Assembly: GCA_017694275.1 (NCBI GenBank)
Contig: JADINB010000073.1
Coordinates: forward strand, 1 to 15,261
From: Candidatus Egerieousia excrementavium
GTDB taxonomy: Bacteria; Bacteroidota; Bacteroidia; Bacteroidales; UBA932
Reading direction: 5' to 3'
DNA length: 15,261 nt
In this document: piece by piece, positions 8,378-15,261 of the stretch
How positions within the stretch are numbered: position 1 is the first letter of the stretch
How the letters are laid out: the number at the start of each line of letters is the position of its first letter
Notes under the pieces: generated by a model
Told to the model about the DNA's origin: nothing
The model's input: the letters and a program-made list of their open reading frames with translations, nothing else
The model's database searches: none
Translations under genes and position numbers: made by a program

Positions 8378-8821
8378 CTACTCTCTGGCGGCACATTCGG
8401 GACAAACTCCCTTTACTACATAATTGACGGAACTCATGGAGAATCCCTCGGGCAGCTCTATCTCTGGAATCTGGATTGCCTTGAAGCAATAGGTTCTATG
8501 GCATTTTTCACAATAAAAATGAGTATGCATGTCTGAAACGGTACATCTTTCGCTGCCGCACACTTCATACTTTACAGTACCGCTGCCATCTTCTATCACA
8601 TGCACGATATGGTGCCCCACAAACAGGCTCAGAACCCTGAATATACTGGATTTGTCCATGGGTGCCAGCATTGTCTCCAGCTCGGTCACCGATACGGGGC
8701 GAGATGCCGCAAGCATTGCCCTTGCAACCAGAATACGATTGGAGGTAGGCTTTACCCCCTTTATTTCCATAATATTTTCCAATTTCTCTTTCATAGCCGG
8801 AACATATTGCCCATATCGCAT
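8378..8821 (-). CDS. Fur-family metalloregulator with atypical metal-sensing residues
   Basis: 147 residues (138 if ATG at 8794 is used; that start places the T..R of the first helix as in E. coli Fur and is at least as likely). The N-terminal winged helix is at about 20-80 (GVKPTSNRILVARAML, then VTELETML and SSIFRVLSLF) and the dimerisation domain follows. The structural zinc pairs Cys104/Cys107 (CEKC) and Cys140/Cys143 (CPEC) are kept. The usual HHDH is DMHTH here, so a His and the Asp are lost. The usual Glu after the CxxC is Cys112, and the usual His in the GF.V..H segment is Val132. Extra Cys88, Cys93 and Cys112 suggest a thiol-rich site, perhaps Zur-like or for soft metals. It is divergent from the metal efflux operon with a palindrome between them, so it is probably that operon's repressor. 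The metal is unknown. Confidence 0.9.
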   Translation of the reverse strand: MRYGQYVPAMKEKLENIMEIKGVKPTSNRILVARAMLAASRPVSVTELETMLAPMDKSSIFRVLSLFVGHHIVHVIEDGSGTVKYEVCGSERCTVSDMHTHFYCEKCHRTYCFKAIQIPEIELPEGFSMSSVNYVVKGVCPECAARE

Positions 8822-8853
8822 GAAAATCCAGACGAAGGTAGCAATTTTAATCT

Positions 8854-8886
8854 GAATAAATGCAACCCGGTTGCAACGATTTATTC
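8854..8886. promoter_or_regulatory. Palindromic operator candidate between the Fur-family gene and the metal efflux operon
   Basis: TGCAACCCGGTTGCA (8861-8875) has perfect 6-base arms around CCG. The right arm continues as the self-complementary GTTGCAAC (8870-8877). A second pair of arms, GAATAAA (8854-8860) and TTTATTC (8880-8886), brackets it. It is the strongest palindrome in the 111-base gap 8822-8932, lying 40 bases from the Fur-family ATG and 47 from the adaptor ATG. The position suits repression of both genes. The promoter boxes themselves are weak (TACCTTCG at 8840-8833 on the minus strand; TATTTTTA at 8888-8895 on the plus strand). Confidence 0.6.
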
Positions 8887-8932
8887 CTATTTTTACCGCG
8901 TTTTTTGAAAAACCATAAAAAAACTACATATC

Positions 8933-10126
8933 ATGAAGAGCAACAGATTCATTGCCGGCTTTGCAAGCCTGCTGCTTATTGTCTCGTGCCACAACGGCAA
9001 CCACAGACACGGCCTTCACGAAGAAGAGGGCCACAACCACGAAACGGAAGCGGAACACACTCATGAAGGCGAGATACACGACCATGAGCATGAAGCCAAA
9101 GGACATTCAGATGAAATAATACTCACACCTGAAAAGGCGGAAGCTGCAGGCGTAGTATCTGAAAAGATTGTTCCGGGAGAATTTTACGGTGTGATTCCCG
9201 TAGGAGGAAAAGTGACAGGAGCCCCTTCTGACCAGACCATGCTTGTTGCCGGCGTATCGGGCACAATATCTTTCCTCACTCCTATTGCAGAGGGTACATA
9301 CGTTTCTGAAGGCGACCCCGTTTTTGTAATATCGGGAGAACATCTGCAAGATGGAGACCAGTCTGAGCGTGCAAGAATCGCATACGAGACTGCAAAGAGA
9401 GATTACCAGAGAGCTGCTGCCCTGGTAAAGGATAAGATAGTTTCTGAAAAGGATTTCAATGCCGCAAAAGCCGGATATGAAAATGCGAAACTGGCCTATG
9501 AGGCGATAGCCGGAAACGGCAAGGACGGAGTGGAAGTAATCTGCAAGACAAACGGATATGTAAAAAACCTCCTTGTAGAAGAGGGCGATTACGTGACTGT
9601 CGGGCAACCTGTCGCGACAATAGCTGAAAACAGCAGGCTCTATCTCAAGGCCGATCTGCCGGAGAGATATTTCAGTCTTGCACCGCAAATCACGTCTGCA
9701 AAATTCAGGACACCGTATGACGATACAGTTTACGACATCAGGGAAATGGGAGGCCGTCTGCTTGCATACGGCAAGAATCCGGCAGACAACTCTCCGTATA
9801 TTCCTGTAACCTTTGAATTCAACGGGAACAGGGAGATTATATCCGGGACTTTTGCCGAAATATATCTGCTCACACAAAAACGCGACAATGTAATAAGCCT
9901 CCCGACAGATGCCATTACTGAGGAACAGGGCGTGAATTTCGTTTACATACAGATAGATGAGACATGTTATAAAAAAAATGAGGTAAAACTTGGCGAGAGC
10001 GACGGCCAGAGGGTTGAAATCCTGAGCGGTCTAAACGGAGGAGAGCAGGTGGTCACAAACGGAGCGATTCATGTAAAACTGGCCTCTGCCGGAAATGCCA
10101 TTCCCGCACACACACACCAACATTAA
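8933..10126 (+). CDS. Heavy-metal RND efflux adaptor, CzcB/CusB-like, His-rich lipoprotein
   Basis: 397 residues. A lipoprotein signal, FIAGFASLLLIVSC, has its lipobox Cys at 19, so the protein should be lipid-anchored and periplasmic. Residues 20-58 are an acidic linker with 12 histidines (for example HETEAEHTHEGEIHDHEHEA), and the C-terminus ends AHTHQH. Both look suited to binding Zn, Ni, Co, Cd or Cu. The adaptor fold follows: a lipoyl half near 95-130, a short coiled-coil hairpin (about 138-195), a second lipoyl half (CKTNGYVKNLLVEEGDYVTVGQPVA cut by the hairpin), then barrel and membrane-proximal domains (LPTDAITEEQGVNFVYIQ). It is the first gene of a three-gene operon, 12 bases before the pump gene. 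The heavy-metal RND adaptor call is secure; the metal is not. Confidence 0.93.
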   Translation: MKSNRFIAGFASLLLIVSCHNGNHRHGLHEEEGHNHETEAEHTHEGEIHDHEHEAKGHSDEIILTPEKAEAAGVVSEKIVPGEFYGVIPVGGKVTGAPSDQTMLVAGVSGTISFLTPIAEGTYVSEGDPVFVISGEHLQDGDQSERARIAYETAKRDYQRAAALVKDKIVSEKDFNAAKAGYENAKLAYEAIAGNGKDGVEVICKTNGYVKNLLVEEGDYVTVGQPVATIAENSRLYLKADLPERYFSLAPQITSAKFRTPYDDTVYDIREMGGRLLAYGKNPADNSPYIPVTFEFNGNREIISGTFAEIYLLTQKRDNVISLPTDAITEEQGVNFVYIQIDETCYKKNEVKLGESDGQRVEILSGLNGGEQVVTNGAIHVKLASAGNAIPAHTHQH

Positions 10127-10138
10127 AAAACACATGCC

Positions 10139-13100
10139 ATGCTTGACAAGATAATTCATTTTTCGCTCCATAACCGCCTGCTCATACTTGTAGCCTCCGT
10201 GCTGCTTATAATAGGCGGAACCTATACGGCGTTCCATACAGAGGTTGACGTATTTCCAGACCTCAACGCCCCGACTGTGGTTGTCATGACGGAGGCTAAC
10301 GGAATGGCGGCAGAAGAAGTTGAACAACTGGTTACATTCCCGATAGAGACAGCAGTAAACGGTGCCACTCATGTACGCCGTGTCCGTTCATCCTCTACAA
10401 CCGGCTTTTCTGTCGTATGGGTAGAATTCGATTGGGATACAGACATATACCTTGCAAGGCAAATCGTTTCTGAAAAGCTTGCAACGGTTGGAGACGATCT
10501 ACCCGACAATGTAGGCCAACCTACGCTGGGCCCTCAGTCCTCCATTCTTGGAGAAGTTCTCATAGTGAGCCTCACGTCAGACAGCACCTCGATGCTCGAG
10601 TTGCGCACCATTGCAGACTGGACAATCCGCCCCAGGCTGCTCTCCACGGGAGGAGTTGCGCAGGTTGCCGTCCTTGGAGGTGATATAAAAGAGTATCAGG
10701 TACTGCTGCACCCTGAAAAGATGAAATATTACAATGTCTCCCTCTCTGAGGTGCTTGCCGTTACTGAAAACATGAACCAGAATGTGAACGGCGGTGTAAT
10801 ATATGAATACGGCAACGAATATATCGTGCGCGGGGTTGTCTCCACCAACAATGTAGAAGATATAGCCAAGGCTGTCATAAAAAATGAAAACGGATATCCG
10901 GTCACACTCGGAGAGATTGCAGATGTAAAGATAGGAGGACAGCAGCCAAAACTGGGCGTTGCCTCGGAAAAGGGCAAACCTGCCGTGATTCTCACCGTCA
11001 CAAAACAGCCGAATACCGGAACCATTGAACTGACCGAACGTCTGGAGGCAGCATTGGAAGATCTGCAGAAAAACATGCCTGAAGACATAAATGTTTCAAC
11101 AGACATTTTCCGTCAGTCGCGTTTCATAGATGCTTCGATAGACAATGTCAAGAGTTCACTATACGAAGGGGCGATATTTGTTATCATTGTGCTCTTCATG
11201 TTTCTTGCCAATGTGCGCACTACGGTGATTTCGCTTGTAACGCTGCCTATTTCCCTGCTGGTGTCGCTGCTTGTGCTCCACTACATGGGCTTGAGCATAA
11301 ACACAATGAGCCTGGGAGGAATGGCCATAGCCATAGGCTCTCTGGTCGACGATGCCATCGTAGACGTTGAAAACGTATGGAAACATCTGCGTGAAAACAG
11401 GCTGCTGCCGGAAAATGAGCGGAAACCTGTTCTTGAAGTCGTATTCAATGCTTCGCGGGAAGTGCGCATGCCTATCCTCTACTCTACCATTATAATCATA
11501 GTAAGCTTCATGCCTCTTTTCTATCTCAGCGGAATGGAGGGGCGTATGCTTGTTCCCCTTGGAATCGCCTTCATAGTAGCGCTCTTTGCCTCAACCATTG
11601 TGGCTCTGACCCTGACCCCGGTACTATGCAGTTATCTGTTGGGCAAAAAGGTCAAGGGAGACAGCATACCTAAAGAGGCTTTTGTGGCTGTATGGCTAAA
11701 GAAACATTACAGAAACGGGCTCGAATGGGCACTGATGCATAAAAAAGCTGTTCTGGGTACTACCATTGCACTTTTCTTTGTTGCATTGGGCCTCTTCTTT
11801 ACATTGGGACGCAGCTTCCTGCCACCGTTTAACGAAGGCTCGTTCACAATAAACGTAAGTTCGCTTCCGGGCATCTCTCTCGAAGAGTCTGACAGGATAG
11901 GCAGACATGCAGAGGAACTGCTGCTCACCATTCCCGAAATCCAGACCGTAGCCCGCAAGACCGGACGTGCAGAACTTGACGAACATGCATTGGGAGTAAA
12001 CGTATCGGAGATAGAGGCTCCGTTTGAACTCAAGGACAGATCTCACGCCGAACTGCTCGAAGAGGTGCGTCACAAACTCTCGACAATTACAGGAGCCAAC
12101 ATAGAGATTGGACAGCCCATAAGCCACCGCATAGATGCAATGCTCAGCGGAACACAGGCCAGCATCGCCATAAAGCTTTTCGGCGACGACCTCAACAGGA
12201 TGTTCTCTATAGGCAACCGTATAAAAGATGCGATAAGTTCTGTCGAGGGCATTGCAGACCTGAATGTCGAACAACAGATAGAGAGGCCTGAACTCAAAAT
12301 CATCCCCAAGAGGGAAATGCTTGCAAGATACGGCATTCCTCTCGCCGATTTCAATGAGTTCGTAAACGTGAACATGGCTGGAGCAGTTGTTTCGCAGGTT
12401 TATGAGGAAAGAAAGAATTTCAACCTTGTAGTACGTGCAGATGAAGAAAACCGCGGAATAATGGAACGGATAAAAGACCTCATGGTAGATTGCCAGGATG
12501 GCACCAAGGTTCCCCTTTCTGATATTGCCGAGGTGGTCTCGTCAACTGGTCCGAATACCATAAACCGTGAAAACGTAAAACGCAAAATCGTAATCTCGGC
12601 CAATACCAGCGGACGCGATTTGCGCAGTGTTGTAAATGACATCCAGAAAAGAGTGGATGCCGAAATTGAACTGCCGGAAGGTTACCATATAGAATATGGC
12701 GGACAGTTCGAAAGCGAACAGAGTGCAAGCCGCATCCTGCTTCTTGCCTCTCTCATAAGCATTGTCATAATATTCCTGCTGCTATACATGCAGTTCAAGA
12801 ACGCCGTGGAAAGCGGAGTCATATTGCTCAATCTGCCTCTTGCACTTATAGGCGGTGTCTTTGCCCTGCTCATAACTACGGGAGAGGTCAGCATTCCAGC
12901 CATCATAGGCTTCATATCTCTGTTTGGCATTGCAACCCGTAACGGCATGCTGCTTATAAACAGATACAACATGCTTTACAAAGAAGACGGACGTTCATTG
13001 CACGAAAGTATCATTACCGGTTCGTTAGACCGTCTTAATCCCATATTGATGACAGCACTCACCTCGGCATTTGCATTGATTCCGCTGGCATTAAGAGGCG

Positions 13101-13243
13101 ATTTGCCGGGAAATGAGATACAAAGCCCCATGGCAAAGGTCATATTGGGCGGGCTGCTTACATCTACATTCCTGAATGCCTTTATAATACCTATTGTTTA
13201 TGAGCTGCTGAACAAAAAAGATAAAGTTAAACAAGAAAAATAA
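10139..13243 (+). CDS. Heavy-metal efflux RND pump, CzcA/CusA family
   Basis: 1034 residues, the normal size for an HME-type RND transporter: a proton-driven inner membrane trimer that moves metal from periplasm or cytoplasm into the outer channel. Family signatures include FHTEVDVFPDLNAPTVVV near residue 32, the transmembrane-4 proton relay GSLVDDAIVDVENV (Asp404, Asp405, Glu411), FLPPFNEGSFTINVSSLPGI (560-579), GQPISHRIDAMLSGTQ (658-673) and the C-terminal GFISLFGIATRNGMLLINRYNML. By eye the methionine triad of the Cu(I) pump CusA is not clearly preserved: Asn572 and Glu624 stand where two Met are expected, and Met668 may match the third. That leans toward divalent metals, as in CzcA. It lies 12 bases after the adaptor and 9 bases before the channel gene. 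Confidence 0.95.
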   Translation: MLDKIIHFSLHNRLLILVASVLLIIGGTYTAFHTEVDVFPDLNAPTVVVMTEANGMAAEEVEQLVTFPIETAVNGATHVRRVRSSSTTGFSVVWVEFDWDTDIYLARQIVSEKLATVGDDLPDNVGQPTLGPQSSILGEVLIVSLTSDSTSMLELRTIADWTIRPRLLSTGGVAQVAVLGGDIKEYQVLLHPEKMKYYNVSLSEVLAVTENMNQNVNGGVIYEYGNEYIVRGVVSTNNVEDIAKAVIKNENGYPVTLGEIADVKIGGQQPKLGVASEKGKPAVILTVTKQPNTGTIELTERLEAALEDLQKNMPEDINVSTDIFRQSRFIDASIDNVKSSLYEGAIFVIIVLFMFLANVRTTVISLVTLPISLLVSLLVLHYMGLSINTMSLGGMAIAIGSLVDDAIVDVENVWKHLRENRLLPENERKPVLEVVFNASREVRMPILYSTIIIIVSFMPLFYLSGMEGRMLVPLGIAFIVALFASTIVALTLTPVLCSYLLGKKVKGDSIPKEAFVAVWLKKHYRNGLEWALMHKKAVLGTTIALFFVALGLFFTLGRSFLPPFNEGSFTINVSSLPGISLEESDRIGRHAEELLLTIPEIQTVARKTGRAELDEHALGVNVSEIEAPFELKDRSHAELLEEVRHKLSTITGANIEIGQPISHRIDAMLSGTQASIAIKLFGDDLNRMFSIGNRIKDAISSVEGIADLNVEQQIERPELKIIPKREMLARYGIPLADFNEFVNVNMAGAVVSQVYEERKNFNLVVRADEENRGIMERIKDLMVDCQDGTKVPLSDIAEVVSSTGPNTINRENVKRKIVISANTSGRDLRSVVNDIQKRVDAEIELPEGYHIEYGGQFESEQSASRILLLASLISIVIIFLLLYMQFKNAVESGVILLNLPLALIGGVFALLITTGEVSIPAIIGFISLFGIATRNGMLLINRYNMLYKEDGRSLHESIITGSLDRLNPILMTALTSAFALIPLALRGDLPGNEIQSPMAKVILGGLLTSTFLNAFIIPIVYELLNKKDKVKQEK

Positions 13244-13252
13244 CAGAAAACC

Positions 13253-14419
13253 ATGAAAAGGATATATATACTTTTGCTTCTGCTGCCGTTCCAGCTCAAG
13301 GCGCAACAGACAGAAGATGTTCTGAGGGCGGTAGAGGAGAACAACATTGAGTTGCAGGCACTCAGAAAAGAGAATGAAGCCGCTGTGCTGGAGGTCAAGT
13401 CACAGAATGCGCTGGAGAGCACCTCTGTTGAATACAGCCCGTTTTTCAGACGCGGTGTAGACGGTGTCGCATCATCTGAACTGGTTGTAAAACAGGGATT
13501 CGACTTTCCCACGCTCTATGCTGCACGCAGCAAGTCGGGCAAGCTGCAGCAGCAGGTGCTCGATTTACAATACCAGGTATCGCGCCGCGACATTTTGCTG
13601 GAAGCCAAACTGAGATGTCATGACCTGATCTATTTCAACAAGGTTGAAGGCCTGCTTGAGCAGCGCAGGAAAAATGCAGAGGAGTTGCTTGCACTTTACG
13701 ACAAAAAACTTGAAGAGGGAGATGCTACCATCATTGAGGTGAACAAAATCAAAATGGACCGCATGAATATAGAAAAGGAGGCGGCAGAAATAGAAGCGGA
13801 AATGCATGCAGCCTTTCAATCTCTAGCCGCACTCAACGGCAATCACCCAGTCTCATTCGATGCCAGAGAGTACGGTTTGGCTGTAATGGACGGCACTCCA
13901 GAGGAAATAGCCGTAAAAATCATGGAATCAGACTACATGCTGCAGCAGGGAAAAGCCGCTGACATGGCCAGCGAACAGGAGGTTAAGGTAGTAAAACAAA
14001 ACTGGATACCCAAACTCGAAATAGGTTACAGAAGAAACACAGACGTTGAATCGAGCAGCAACGGTTTCATGGTAGGAGCATCGCTGCCTATTTTCTCCAA
14101 TGCAAGAAACGTAAAGATTGCAAAGGCAAGGCAGGCAAGCGCACGGCTGGAACTCGACAATGCCAAAATTGCAACGGAAAATCAGATTTATGCACTCATT
14201 TACCAGGCCCGTCAACTGCGCACAAGCATGGAAATATACGATACCGGGCTTATGTACAGCACGCTTGAAATGCTGCAGAAGGCTGTCAAGGCAGGAGAAC
14301 TTTCAATAATAGACTATTACGTGGAGGCCGACAGCATCTATGAAAACCTCCACTCCTACCTGGACGTAGAAAGGGCATACCATAACGCAATGGCAGAACT
14401 CTATAAAAACGAACTGTAG
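13253..14419 (+). CDS. Outer membrane factor of the metal efflux system, CzcC-like TolC family
   Basis: 388 residues, somewhat shorter than TolC but usual for CzcC/CusC-like channels of Bacteroidota. The signal peptide is MKRIYILLLLLPFQLKAQ. Two alpha-helical repeats with heptad character follow: about 20-190 (LRAVEENNIELQALRKENEA and similar) and about 205-388. MVGASLPIFSNARNVKIAKA in the second repeat is the typical strand entry of the family. It sits 9 bases after the pump gene and ends the operon, 22 bases before the terminator hairpin. It should pair with the CzcA/B-like proteins rather than with the ABC cassette, which has its own channel gene. Sequence similarity to that other channel is low by eye. 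Confidence 0.92.
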   Translation: MKRIYILLLLLPFQLKAQQTEDVLRAVEENNIELQALRKENEAAVLEVKSQNALESTSVEYSPFFRRGVDGVASSELVVKQGFDFPTLYAARSKSGKLQQQVLDLQYQVSRRDILLEAKLRCHDLIYFNKVEGLLEQRRKNAEELLALYDKKLEEGDATIIEVNKIKMDRMNIEKEAAEIEAEMHAAFQSLAALNGNHPVSFDAREYGLAVMDGTPEEIAVKIMESDYMLQQGKAADMASEQEVKVVKQNWIPKLEIGYRRNTDVESSSNGFMVGASLPIFSNARNVKIAKARQASARLELDNAKIATENQIYALIYQARQLRTSMEIYDTGLMYSTLEMLQKAVKAGELSIIDYYVEADSIYENLHSYLDVERAYHNAMAELYKNEL

Positions 14420-14441
14420 AAAAATGCAAATCATCATACAC

Positions 14442-14477
14442 AAGATTCCGGCAGATTGCCGGAATTTTGTTTTTTTA
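14442..14477 (+). terminator. Rho-independent terminator of the metal efflux operon
   Basis: ATTCCGGCA (14445-14453), loop GAT and TGCCGGAAT (14457-14465) make a perfect 9-base-pair stem. It can extend with AAG on the left against TTT on the right, and a T-rich tail (TTTTG then seven T) follows. It begins 22 bases after the channel stop codon. This is the clearest terminator in the window. Confidence 0.9.
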
Positions 14478-14628
14478 AAACAATTTATTTTCTTTGCGAC
14501 ATATTTTCCTATGGAAACTATTTATAAATATAATTATATACAAACAGCAAGCCGGGAGCAGTGGCGGAACTTGTTCAGACAATGCCAAGGCGCAGCGTGA
14601 TTGTAAACGAAGTTTAAACTAAAAAGGC
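14478..14628 (+). promoter_or_regulatory. Leader and promoter region of the flavoprotein gene
   Basis: After the terminator comes an AT-rich block with TTTG at 14493-14496 and TATTTATAAATA (14519-14530, a perfect palindrome) 22 bases later. This is only a loose match to the Bacteroidota promoter pattern. From about 14545 the composition changes to GC-rich. This part has a possible hairpin, outer stem TGGC (14562-14565) with GCCA (14584-14587) and inner stem TTGT with ACAA, and then the repeat copy. A short AAAAAGG precedes the ATG. No open reading frame or tRNA was found here. Confidence 0.4.
14597..14618 (+). repeat. 22-base repeat, copy 2, ahead of the flavoprotein gene
   Basis: Identical over 22 bases to the minus-strand segment 5616-5595. 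The core is GTAAACGAAGTTTAAA and the flanks differ. It ends 10 bases before the ATG at 14629. As in the other copy, an A-rich stretch follows before the start codon. It may be part of a dispersed intergenic repeat or of a shared translation or leader element. Confidence 0.8.
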
Positions 14629-15261
14629 ATGGAAAAATATCTTATTACAGGAGGAGTTGCCGGAGGAGCCACAGCGGCAGCAAGAATCAGACGCAACAGC
14701 GAAAAGGCTCAGATAATTCTGTTTGAACGGGGAGAACACATCTCTTATGCAAACTGCGGACTGCCATATTACATAGGAGGCGTAATTGAAGAAAGAGAAA
14801 GACTCTTTGTCCAGACTCCCGAGGCATTCGGGCGCAGATTCAACATAGACGTACGCACATCTTCAGAAGTCATATCGGTAAATCCTGCCGAAAAGAGCGT
14901 AACGGTACGCAAGGCAAACGGGGAGACATATACTGAACACTACGACAAACTTTTGCTTTCACCAGGCGCCTTTCCGGTCTGCCCCCCGCTCCCGGGCATA
15001 GAGTCAGAAGGCATTTTCACCTTAAGGAACGTAAAGGATACAGACCGCATCAAAAAATACATGGCAGAACATGAAGTGAAAAAGGCCGTTGTAGTGGGAG
15101 GAGGATTTATTGGACTGGAAATGGCTGAAAACCTCAGCCATTCTGGAGCCGATGTTTCGGTAGTTGAAATGGCAGACCAGGTCATGGGTCCCATAGATTA
15201 CTCTATGGCTTCCTTCGTGCATCAGCACCTGATTCAGAAAGGAGTAAGGCTCTACCTCAGG
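14629..15261 (+). CDS. FAD/NAD(P)-dependent disulfide oxidoreductase, CoA-disulfide reductase/NADH oxidase family, truncated at right edge
   Basis: 211 codons from ATG at 14629 are open to the window end; the family is about 440-570 residues or longer. The N-terminal FAD-binding Rossmann motif is TGGVAGGATAAARIRR (7-22). The redox cysteine is Cys43 in SYANCGLPYYIGG, the same position as the single active Cys of CoA-disulfide reductase and close to that of water-forming NADH oxidase. A second Rossmann motif for NAD(P)H is VVVGGGFIGLEMAENL (154-169). It likely reduces CoA disulfide, a persulfide or oxygen in the cytoplasm. Bacteroidota members often carry C-terminal rhodanese or TusA-like domains, which cannot be checked here. 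It has its own leader after a terminator, so it is not clearly part of the metal operon. Confidence 0.92.
   Translation, partial: MEKYLITGGVAGGATAAARIRRNSEKAQIILFERGEHISYANCGLPYYIGGVIEERERLFVQTPEAFGRRFNIDVRTSSEVISVNPAEKSVTVRKANGETYTEHYDKLLLSPGAFPVCPPLPGIESEGIFTLRNVKDTDRIKKYMAEHEVKKAVVVGGGFIGLEMAENLSHSGADVSVVEMADQVMGPIDYSMASFVHQHLIQKGVRLYLR

Noticed and set aside
9107..9877. Minus-strand open frame of 256 codons opposite the CzcB-like gene
   Set aside because: It is antisense to a complete adaptor gene, has a biased and domain-free composition, and ends inside the His-rich coding stretch.
12917..12940. TTGCAACCCG in the pump gene as a second operator half-site
   Set aside because: It is a single half-site inside conserved coding sequence with no inverted partner; the match to 8862-8869 is short enough to be chance.
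14550..14600. Segment resembling the 5' half of a tRNA-Leu (AGTGGCGGAAC and nearby bases)
   Set aside because: There is no T-arm consensus, no anticodon stem in the right place and no acceptor pairing; the likeness is limited to a D-arm-like string.
1..15261. CRISPR arrays, transposases, integrases, phage genes, toxin-antitoxin pairs or other defence systems
   Set aside because: No regular short direct repeats, terminal inverted repeats with a transposase, or matching protein motifs were seen on either strand.

Overview
The window reads as a chromosomal accessory region of a Gram-negative anaerobe of the Bacteroidota, most likely Bacteroidales. The basis is the protein families seen (an outer-membrane-factor, adaptor and ABC cassette with a sigma54-type two-component pair; a CzcCBA-like pump with a lipoprotein adaptor), one near-perfect Bacteroides-type promoter (TTTG, 20 bases, TATATTTG), AT-rich gene leaders and few strong Shine-Dalgarno sequences. 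No rRNA, tRNA, CRISPR array, transposase or phage gene was found.

Left block, minus strand, about 8237 down to 1: a six-gene cassette in the order TolC-like outer membrane channel, HlyD/MacA-type adaptor, MacB/LolD-type ABC ATPase, FtsX/MacB-type permease, NtrC-family response regulator, and an NtrB/NtrY-like histidine kinase cut by the left edge. Within this cassette the gaps are 2 to 39 bases, and the last two genes overlap by 4 bases. The first four proteins would form a trans-envelope exporter. The last two would be its own sensor and transcription activator. A sigma54-like promoter candidate and inverted repeats lie just upstream of the channel gene, and a separate housekeeping-type promoter lies just upstream of the regulator gene.

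Middle, 8378-8932: a small Fur-family metalloregulator on the minus strand, divergent from the next operon. A 15-base palindrome (TGCAACCCGGTTGCA, 8861-8875) lies between the two and is the best candidate for its operator. The regulator keeps the structural CxxC pairs but has unusual residues at the expected sensing site.

Right block, plus strand, 8933-14419: a three-gene heavy-metal efflux operon consisting of a His-rich lipoprotein adaptor (CzcB-like), an HME-type RND pump (CzcA/CusA-like) and an outer membrane channel (CzcC-like). It ends at a strong Rho-independent terminator (14442-14477).

Right edge: after a 209-base non-coding leader, a CoA-disulfide reductase/NADH oxidase family flavoprotein begins at 14629 and runs off the window. 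The last part of this leader carries a 22-base stretch that is exactly repeated on the opposite strand ahead of the ABC ATPase gene. This is the least explained signal in the window.

The overall theme is envelope efflux under two different regulatory logics: phosphorelay plus sigma54 on the left, and metal-sensing repression on the right.
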